Origin: Tieghemiomyces parasiticus
Lineage: Eukaryota > Kickxellomycota > Dimargaritomycetes > Dimargaritales > Dimargaritaceae
NCBI GenBank assembly: GCA_027575765.1
Contig: JANBPT010000004.1
Coordinates: forward strand, 98,211-162,210
Direction of reading: 5' to 3'
Length of the DNA stretch: 64,000 nucleotides
The notes under the pieces are model-generated. The model saw only the letters and a list, made by a program, of their open reading frames with translations. It was not told where the DNA came from and did no database searches. Shown piece after piece: positions 56,118 through 64,000 of this stretch. Positions within the stretch are counted from its first letter, which is position 1, and every line of letters starts with the position of its first letter. Position numbers and translations under genes: made by a program.

Positions 56118-57763
56118 TCAGTTGGGTACTACCAGCTCGACGTCCACTTCCCCCCGAACGGAATTAAAGCAGACAATACGACGACCAGCCTTGGGCACCG
56201 GATAGAAGGCGGGCGGAGCAGACCGTGTGGGCTCGAAGTGTGAACTTTTTTTTTTGTTTGACGAGGTACTCGTCAATGAGTTGACGGATCCAGGGGGAGG
56301 GGCGTTCAGCCCACAGCTATCAAGCGGCCTCGCAACGAAACTTACCTCGGCCGCCGCCAGCAGGTCGGCGGGGCGTAGCGTAGCGGGAGTTAAGGTCCCG
56401 TCTTCGATCCGGGCGGCCCGAAGACACCCATCTAAAAGGCCTGGTGGTGGGTATAGTGGCCCAAGGCGGCGGCCCGCAGGGCAGGGAAAGAGAGAGAGAG
56501 AGAGAGAGAGTGGGTGTGTGAGAGAGCCGACAGACCGTTTAGAATCGTCGAGAACCAACCTCATAAAGGAGAAGAGGCACGAAAACAATGCCTCTTTCGG
56601 ATAAGGTCGTAATCAGCACTTACCCGCGTTGAGGGCAGGTGTCAACCAGATCGTGCGGCCAGTGGAATCCCGGGTCTCCACAGCCACATTACTAATACAA
56701 CCCTCCGTCACCTCTCCACGCTCGTTAGTTAGAAGCACATCAAAGCTATCCGCCCGCGGCAGACCTAGGTCGTATCGTTAGTGACGGCGTGAGTGCAGGA
56801 GCGAGATGTTAGAAAGTATGTCGACAGGGTTGGCATATGCAGAGAGGCTGGTGGCTCCCTGTCAGGAAGGGTGCGCTGATATCGAGACTTGCCATGTGCG
56901 CGCCAGGCGTGGGCGTAAACGGCTCGCCGGGTGGTTTTGTGACGTAGGAAGAGGTCGGCGCTGTCGACTGGCTCGTCGTGCAAGAAGAGTTTGGGTCTTA
57001 CTGCTAAATAGGTAGAGGTAGCGATGTAAACAGTGAAGGTGCCCAAGGATGAATGGTTCATCCGGGGTCGCCAGTGTCCGGTTTGGTTGAGACGGCTAGA
57101 GAAGATCGACCCCAGTGGCGGGACTACGTAGAACTGATGGGCGAGGTGGAGGGGGGGGGTCGATGTATTGCGTCAAGGCGGCTTACCATTTGTAGCTCGG
57201 GGGCCGGCGAGTGGGTCCGCCTCTAGGGTGATTTCACCTGCATTGTCAACCAGGAGTCGTATCTTAATAGGTGGAGAAGCAGGCGTCAGGCACTCAAGTT
57301 CATCACAGGGATTAGTCGAGTGTAACGGCTATGCTACCGTCCCAAACTAGGCTCTCATTAGTTTCCCGTGAAGGCAACGTACCTTCCACTCGCTGTCGTT
57401 CTCAGTGGAAACAGCGTTGCTGGCCTCTGATCGGACCCGCTGGGCAAAGTCCTCCACCCGGCGTCGTAGGGCCGCGGGGCTGGGACCGGCCGCAAAATGA
57501 GCTCCACCATACAGGTCGGCGAACGTACGGCTCGAGCGGTTGAGGCGGTCCAGGTGGCGGTCCAAGTGGTCGAGTTCTGAGGTCGCAGTTGAGGTACGGT
57601 TCGATGAGGAAGGAACGGGGTTAGTTGCCGATCAGAGATTTGAGCAATGGGTACACGTGGCGTTGAAGGGTAACAGGTCCCCTTGAGGACCCTCACCTCC
57701 GGTCGGCCGTAGCCTGATGCTCTCGAGCAACGCAAAGTCGGGCGGAAGCGGTAGTGAAGGCAT
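56118..57763 (-). CDS. ABZ2: Aminodeoxychorismate lyase-like class IV aminotransferase
   Basis: Probable 4-amino-4-deoxychorismate lyase, a PLP enzyme making p-aminobenzoate for folate. Seven exons: 57697-57763, 57383-57576, 57187-57262, 56893-57000, 56624-56764, 56346-56440, 56118-56189; all phases match, giving 250 residues. In order: ELDHLDRHLDRLNRSSRTFA (start of fold), IRLLVDNAGEITLEADPL, LFLRHKTTRRAVYAHA holding the likely PLP lysine, FDVLLTNERGEVTEGCISNV (family signature with the PLP-binding Glu and Asn), TPALNAGLLDGCLRAARIE, and RRIVCFNSVRGEVDVELVV. Intron 4 (56765-56892) begins with GC instead of GT; the GCAAGT donor restores frame. Intron 5 has an (AG)n microsatellite in its tract. 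The exon-4 start has two in-phase acceptors three bases apart. A branched-chain or D-amino-acid aminotransferase is less likely given the HKTT-R and FNSVRG motifs. Confidence 0.88.
56489..56510. repeat. (AG)n microsatellite inside an ABZ2 intron
   Basis: Eleven AG dinucleotides on the plus strand; on the sense strand of ABZ2 this is (CT)n, forming most of the pyrimidine tract before the acceptor of exon 6. Confidence 0.85.
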
Positions 57764-59100
57764 TACGGACGGACGTAAAGGGCTTAAAGGTGAAAGGCGT
57801 GGTCGTCTCCTCGTTGGCCCCTACCCCGCACCTTTCCCAATGTCCCAGTACGCCTTGACCCTCAGCTCATCTGCTGTGCATTGCTATGGCAGCCGCTAGA
57901 CTCCAGCCTCGCACGTGCCATCCCCCCTGTAGCACTGTTGCGGGTGAGGGGTAGCGTACGCGACCAAAAAGGTCTACAGCGAAGGAGGTTACCTCGAGGA
58001 GCTGAGCAACTGGGTTGGTCTCGTAAATCACCTTTCAATGGGCGTAGGCATCCAAATAGCCGACTACCACAGACGACGTTTAAGATCCCTGCAAGCCATG
58101 ACGACGCCTTGCAGGAACACCTCGCCTCCCTAGCATCCACGATTGGCTCGGCTAAGTGATTCATGGTTACCCACCAAGTCCCCATGACCAACCATCGAAC
58201 CAATCAACCCGAGACTCGACAGATCCAGTACATCCATCGGCTATATAGGCCGACGGATCTACCTCATAGATATACTAATCTGAGTTTTTATCCACCTTGC
58301 ACTTTCTAAATAAACCGGCCTTCAGGTCTCGACCCGCCTCAATGGGTGGGGTGGGTGAGATGAGGCCCAAATATATCTAGAGGGTGGATGACAATTGCAA
58401 ACTAGAGGTGGTAGTGAAACGGAGGAGTAATTGCAGTACTAAGATTGGAGTTGCTTATTTATTCCAAGCACGACCTTACCTCCTTGGGACAAGGGCCGCC
58501 GGAGTTTAAGTACGTATTGTTAGCCAACCTCGGGACCGTTCAGTGCTGGGGAGGTGGATTAGGTTGCTCGCGGGGATGGGTTAGATAATTATCGATCGCC
58601 TTCGTGTTTTCCACACGTACCGCCGCCTTCCTGATCAACGTGGAAGGTGGCTGTCCGGTTTCCGCGGAGGCGACCGCCTCTTTCCGGTTGCAGTACTTGG
58701 AAACCTGAGGGAGGAGTCAGATTGGACACTTTAAACCATGATTAAAATATAAAGCTAGTGTGTATTGATGATAAGGTTTTAAGTATGAAACTTGGCAGGT
58801 TTCATATACCGGAAGTTAGTGCCTGGTGGCCTTGGACTCGTGGGCTGTCAAGGAAGCTAGTAACGTAATGCAGCGGAGGTCTATATGAGGTGGTCCACCA
58901 TGACCCACCATCCTCAAGCCAGCCCTTGTTCCTAACCACTACGCTCTACTAACCACCAAACCTACCGGGTTGGAGGTAGACGGCCACTCTGGGAGGAGGG
59001 TTAGAAGGAGTGCTGGGGACGACCCCGACGCATCTCAGTCTTAAATATGCATTTTATATATTATACCTTTAGTCTTCACGGCATCCAGTGCCCTCCCAGA
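57764..59100. other. Intergenic, ABZ2 upstream
   Basis: No confident gene. An isolated exon-like stretch lies on the minus strand at 58621-58704, flanked by CAG and GTACGT, but it could not be linked to others. The base composition becomes AT-richer toward the end. Confidence 0.4.
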
Positions 59101-60022
59101 CCATCCATTTTCTAACCCTCTAACTTACAACCATTTGGCATCATTGCCCCCCCATTAGTGAGCCCCTCTTTAAATAAACGCTCAACCTGGCACACAGTTG
59201 AACTTGTAGAGCAGTCAGTTGCAGAGAGTGCAGCTGCGGATCCTGCTAAAAAGGCCTGGCCCATCAGTGGTTGTGAGGGATTTTTACTAAAACTGTAATT
59301 TTTACCATATAATCTGGCCTTGGTAAGCTCAGGGTAAGGTGTCATATTTGAGGTGGCGTGGTTTAACTGGTGAAGGGGGGGGGGAAGTCAAATAGCTTGA
59401 CGTACTTTTTGCACCTTACTAATTATGTCAGTGAGGCATTAGGTATTGGTCCAGCTGTAGGAGAATGTTGTTTTTCTGTACATATAGTTACAGGTCCAGC
59501 CCATTCAAGACATAATATGTGGATAGCGGCCACTTGGCAGCTAGAAAGAGGGTTAGGGGCCAAACCAGTGTCTATTGACCATCAACCTTAAAACTAGCTA
59601 GTCCCACATACAAGGTGGACAACCAGGTGGCACTACAAGCATTTGTTGACACTATTACCTAGGCGTTGTCACTGCTATTTGCTTTACATCCATCTCTTCA
59701 GTATGCTAGCTCCACTCCCCCCTCCCCATGACACTGACACCCTGTACCATTTCATATTCATCATTCTTGTGGGCAACATTACACCCCTTGTATCACTTTG
59801 ATTTCACTATGTTGCCATGACTGCATGCCCTTTCCAAGGTGGGCCTATCTGAAGTGCAGATCACCATAAGCAACCTGGGGAATGAGCTTGGGCACCTTCA
59901 AACGCAACTATGCCTCCTGTGCTAGGGATGGGCTCAGTAGCTGTAAAATGTTGCTGCATCCATCAACATGTGGTAAGCAATGAAATGCACACAATAATAT
60001 TACTGCTGCCTCAATGTGCCAG

Positions 60023-60148
60023 TATTAGGCCCAAGTCTAATACCATACCCAAAAGGCTATTATACTATCACAGACTTTATGGTTCTGAAATAGCAGACTT
60101 GGACTTTACCTTGGGCTAATCTAATGTGCTGGTTCCCAATCACCACAG
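60023..60148 (+). repeat. Left terminal inverted repeat
   Basis: Begins TATTAGGCCCAAGTC and ends CCCAATCACCACAG. Pairs with the inverted copy at 62211-62336. Confidence 0.75.
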
Positions 60149-62334
60149 TGATAATCTACCAGAGAGGGTTTCTTAGATAGCAGCCTATTAGCAACATTCA
60201 CAGGGGTAACTACTACTACTATGGGAGTGGAGGAGATGAAGGCATACTGTAACATGACATGGGAGCAACTATAAGATAAAAAAAAGGCAAGGTTCAGAGT
60301 ACACAGCTTTATACTAGGAATTCCATTTGTAATCAGCCAATGATTAAATGAAAATAGGGACTTGCATGATGGAGGAATTGTAAGGAGAAGTCAGAAATTA
60401 AGCTAGTTAATAGGGTAACAAGCCTATGTTGAGATTGGAAAGTTAGAGTTACTGATATAGGAAAAGGGTGCTAAGGGCAGGACTAATTGGGCTTGAGCTG
60501 GGGGATACTCTAGAATTGGGATCCCTGGGCCTAGTACAGGGGTTATTTGGGATCATTATGGAAGCCTAGAGCTGGTTTAAAGTTAGGATAATGAGACACT
60601 ATGCTAACCAATACAAGGACAAGGGGAATTTAATATTCTGGAAGGTGGTACATATAATTACGTGATAGTTGGTTAGTAAGTTACTAAAGTGGGAGCCACC
60701 TATAACAGGTGGGGTTACATTGTCTGGTAGTACTATAACTACTGGAGTGAGAGAACAACTTATTAATTAAATAAGTTATGAGGCAGTCCATCCTTTGTTG
60801 GGGCAGTCAGGGGACACTTGTTGTATGTCTCCAACCAGTGTTGGCAGATGATGTTAGGCAGTGGCAAACCTGTGAAGGAAGAGGAGAAAAAGGCATAGGA
60901 AAGAACTTGGCTTACAAGGCAAGAGAGGCAGCAAAGATGTAATATTGTAAGCTAGCTTGCCTCTGAGGTGATGAGCTGATGCACAATAAAGCTTGACTTG
61001 ACCTAGAGCAGCATTGTCATTTGCCTTCAACCACAGTTGATCACCAAAGGCAAGATCTCACTGTCCAAGTAGCTGACCATGTAATGGTAGGGGTTTATTG
61101 AGACTAGTCATCTTTCAGTAGTCTTGGCCTTGGCTGGTATTAGCCATTGGGCTTAGGCAGTTGATCAATAGAAGGGCCTGTGGTAGGTGTGGTTATGCTA
61201 TCAGTGACCCAAAGTGATTGCCCTGTGTTGGATAACCTTTATTAGTACCAGCTTGGTGCCTTTATATATGGAATAAGGCCTGTGACTTGGGCCTAGTTGC
61301 TACTGTGCCAATGTAGAGAAAAATAATAGGAATCTTAGGGGAACTTAGAGAAGTGTTGCAAGTCATAGCAAAGGGAGGAGTGGCCTAGATATCTGTAGCA
61401 AGTGGTGGACAATCAGGTGGTGTAGCTGGCTATTGCTCTGGCTTAGTGTATGCATGGCTGAGTGGAGGGGGTGGTTAGGCCTTTAGTGGCTACTATATTG
61501 GGTAGTGTGGTGTGGAATTGTTTAGGTGACCACAGTATAAATGTTCAGAACATTATATTTATTTGGAGCATGGCAAGCACCACCATAGATAGGGAAGAAT
61601 AGAGTGAGATTACCTAAAATGACCTCACCCCTGGGTATGCACAAGTTGAAAACCACCTGACACCTTACCCACTCCTTTTCCAGCCACCTATGCACACTAG
61701 CCAGAGCAATAGCCATTGTCTTCCTCCTAACCTTTCATACCTTATTGAACTTATCTGGGCTACTTTTCCTTCTCAGCACCATCTTGCCATACTCCCCCAA
61801 GCTTCTCCATGATTCACCCCTATTTTCTCTACACTGGTAATATACCAACAAGCCCCTAAACTACAGGTCCTTTTGCCCTATATATGGTACTTAAAGGTTG
61901 GTACTATTAACAGGGTATCATTCATAAAATATTTTATTGTTTGTATCTCTAGTCCAGGACCACCCCTAACATCTAAAGTACACAATGTGGGCAATAATGA
62001 TCTAATAGTTGCGTCATATTAGCCAATGTCATTATGTTACAGTGGTAATAGAAGTAACTAGGGGTGATAGTCTATAGTAGGAAATATAAAATGTAATGCT
62101 GCCTGTGATTTATTAAGACGGTATTAATACATGTCTCCAACCTGTGCTAACTGATGGCACTTAGCAGTAGTAGCCCTGTGAATAACATGAGAGAGAGAGA
62201 GTACTGCATGCTGTGGTGATTGGGAACTACCACATTAGATCATCCTAGGGTAAAGTCCAAGTCTACTATTTCAGAACCAAAAATTCTGTGATACTAAAAT
62301 AGCCTTTTGGTTATGGTATTAGACTTGGGCCTAA
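60025..62334. mobile_element. 2.3-kb element with ~125-bp terminal inverted repeats
   Basis: The segment at about 60025-60148 recurs inverted at about 62211-62334 with roughly 90 % identity by eye. Both outer ends read TTAGGCCCAAGTCTAATACC and both are flanked by TA, as in Tc1/mariner-type target duplications. The inner ends read CAATCACCACAG. No transposase frame of useful length lies between, so it is non-autonomous or decayed. A partial third copy of the end sequence lies at 63807-63840. Confidence 0.6.
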
Positions 62335-62336
62335 TA
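62211..62336 (-). repeat. Right terminal inverted repeat
   Basis: Reverse complement of the left copy, differing by scattered substitutions, including TAACC for TACCC and TTTTTGG for TTTATGG. Confidence 0.75.
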
Positions 62337-63804
62337 TCAACATACATGCAAAAGGTGGGAGGGATAGTAAAGGTGTGTTATTGTTAAAGTAGGAGGTCCT
62401 ACCAGAGTGTGGAAGTGTGTCCCCCCATCAGCCTCTGCCTCCTAAGGGAAGGAGGTCACCTGTACTGGGGCTAACTCCCCCTTCAGGATAATAGGGGCTA
62501 CCTATGGGCAGCTGTATCATCCAGCAGGGCCTGTGGCCTTTCACTCACTAATATACCTTCATGTAATGTTTGGCCTCTTCTGACCATAACCATACCATGA
62601 GGTAGCTTGACCATGTGAAGATAGTACCCTACAAAGCTTGACTTTCCCTGGTCTGATGTTGTCATTCCATTGTAATCTACTTAATCATAAGGTCAGGAAA
62701 GAAGGATTGTCACCTTGGCTCAATTTCTACCCATGGGGAAACAATAGTACAGCTCCATCACTCCCCAATAGTAGTAGTGGTTGGGATACATAAGTGCATT
62801 GACAAATTATCAAGGTAGTACTACCTTGCCTTCAATTATTGACCTAGTTCCCAATGGTCTACTCACCCCTTGGCATCTCTTACCCCCCTCCCTGATCTCT
62901 GCTACCATAGTTGACCTAATTGCAGGAGAGTTTAGGCCCAAAAAGTACTCTAGTAACACTAGTGTGGGGATTTAATTACCCCCCCAGACCTGCTTTCCTT
63001 TAGTGTGGGTCCAACCCAACTGGTGCCAAATTATTTGCCATACCAGGCACACTGCCTAATGTGGGAATATGTGGAGAGGAATGCAAAGCCCCAATATAAT
63101 TGGTGCAGGTGGTATGAAATAATCCCACAAGTTGGTAGGATAGAACTGGTTTATGGGAGCAGTGGCAATCAACCTATTAAAATAACGAGGTGAGGGGCTG
63201 GCTCACTTGATTAATTAGACTGCATGCACTTGTTAACTTTAGCAGCCTAAGTATTTAGTAGGCTGGTTAGCAATGTTACTAGATTGTGTGGAGGGGGTGT
63301 AGAGTAGTATAGATTTAAGGACATTGCCAAAGTTTTCTAGATTTATTGATAGTAGGTTGATGAATTGGTTACCAAAATAAATGGAATCCATATAGATGAA
63401 CGTGAATGAACTAGGGCTAATACTATAGAATACAATGGTGAAGAAGATTAAGTGAAGAATCTAGATACAATGAAAGTGGGGAGGTCAAGACTAGTAGGGA
63501 TGAAGAAGGCCCAAAACAAAGGAACAGTCAAGGGTTAAGGGTGTCTAGTTCTAACAACGGTCTGAGGGATGGTGATGGCTGGCTTGTCAACTAGGGAATC
63601 AGGCTGGAGAATACCTACCAAGGTCAGTTGATCTTAGAAGATCTGAGCCGTCTCTGGCCTGGTGGGGGTCCTGATAGTTTTGATAAATGTGTGAAAGGGC
63701 TGCCTCTCAAACCCTGACCAGGATTTATCAGACCATTAGGACAGCCAACAGGCCAGAGGTGGCCTAGGCCTTTTGTGACCAATTGAGTGGGGCAGGTGTG
63801 TTGA

Positions 63805-63840
63805 TATTAGGCCCAAGTCTAATACCATAACCAAAAGGCT
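63805..63840 (+). repeat. Third, partial copy of the repeat end
   Basis: Thirty-six bases from TATTAGGCCCAAG to CCAAAAGGCT match the outer end of the other two copies, then similarity stops and gag-like sequence follows. Confidence 0.75.
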
Positions 63841-64000
63841 TCATCTTGGTCACCATGAGTTCATTAAGGGCTCTGTCTTGGCTGGCAGGATTGCCAAATT
63901 CCCTGAGGAAGTGCTCAGAGAAGTCCTCAAAGGAGGAGTCCAGGTTGCCACACTGGAGGATCCACTTGCTATCCTCAAGGTTAAGGCAAGCAGGGAGGAG
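63841..64000 (-). pseudogene. Partial LTR-retrotransposon gag fragment
   Basis: The minus strand reads an open stretch containing SKWILQCGNLDSSFEDFSEH and FLREFGNPASQDRALNELM, which fits the Ty3/gypsy-type gag (retrotrans_gag) pattern W...F..F..F...FG(D/N)P....A...L. It enters from beyond the window end and runs straight into the short repeat at 63805-63840, after which homology is lost. It lies in CpG-poor DNA and is probably a decayed or truncated copy. More of the element may lie beyond position 64000. Confidence 0.6.

Larger units (their letters stand above)
59101..64000. repeat. CpG-depleted, transposon-derived region
   Basis: From about 59.1 kb the sequence changes: CG dinucleotides nearly vanish (stretches of several hundred bases have none) while TG and CA are common, and no host gene is visible. 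This is the pattern left by decay of CpG-methylated transposons. The region contains inverted repeats and a gag fragment described separately. It runs off the window end. Confidence 0.75.

Noticed and set aside
58621..58704. 84-base exon-like stretch on the minus strand between CAG and GTACGT
   Set aside because: Open in more than one frame, but no partner exon on either side gave a continuing frame or a known domain.
1..64000. CRISPR array, bacterial operons, ribosome binding sites
   Set aside because: The window is nuclear eukaryotic DNA with spliceosomal introns; no regularly spaced direct repeats were seen.

Overview
The window reads as gene-dense nuclear DNA of a filamentous fungus, probably an early-diverging lineage. 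The marker proteins are eukaryotic and mostly fungal: PEX1, Uba4, recyclin, Nar1, PP2A subunit A, Vms1, Tim13, an Atf1-type bZIP, a DUF3020 protein and a 7TM-RGS receptor. Coding sequence is GC-rich. Introns use GTAAGT-like donors and mostly run from about 55 to 320 nt, and intergenic DNA is rich in C/T tracts. The placement near Zoopagomycota/Dimargaritales is a guess from gene style, not a phylogeny.

Layout. 0.7-2.7 kb: two small secreted thioredoxin-fold proteins. 3.1-9.4 kb: an alpha/beta hydrolase divergent from an eight-exon PEX1. 9.7 kb: tRNA-Arg(CCU). 11-16.7 kb: complex I NDUFS3, Vms1/ANKZF1, a three-exon TIM13 too fragmented to appear as one reading frame, and NudC. 17-30 kb: sparse DNA holding a DUF3020 nuclear protein, an Atf1-like bZIP with CRE-like sites upstream, and a small cationic secreted peptide. 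30.9-36.8 kb: a disordered Ser/Pro-rich protein and an unrecognised twelve-exon helical protein. 37-52.3 kb: UBA4, recyclin-1, NAR1, PP2A-A, a CCDC6-like coiled coil, a small unknown protein and a 7TM-RGS hybrid. 56.1-57.8 kb: a seven-exon aminodeoxychorismate lyase (ABZ2-like). From about 59.1 kb to the end there is AT-richer, strongly CpG-depleted repeat DNA with a TIR-bearing element and a retrotransposon gag fragment.

The genes do not form an obvious pathway cluster. They cover peroxisome import (PEX1), mitochondrial import and respiration (TIM13, NDUFS3), ribosome and mitochondrial quality control (VMS1), tRNA thiolation/urmylation (UBA4), cytosolic Fe-S assembly (NAR1), endocytic recycling (RCY1), phosphatase and G-protein signalling, and folate synthesis. 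Exon joins were made by hand from splice signals, reading phase and family similarity. For most multi-exon genes the summed exon lengths are divisible by three. Start codons are the first ATG that fits the family; several apparent longer frames begin at GTG or TTG and were trimmed. No clearly new system is proven. The best leads are the unrecognised helical gene, the CxxS thioredoxin, the split-RGS receptor, the cationic peptide and the CpG-poor transposon block.
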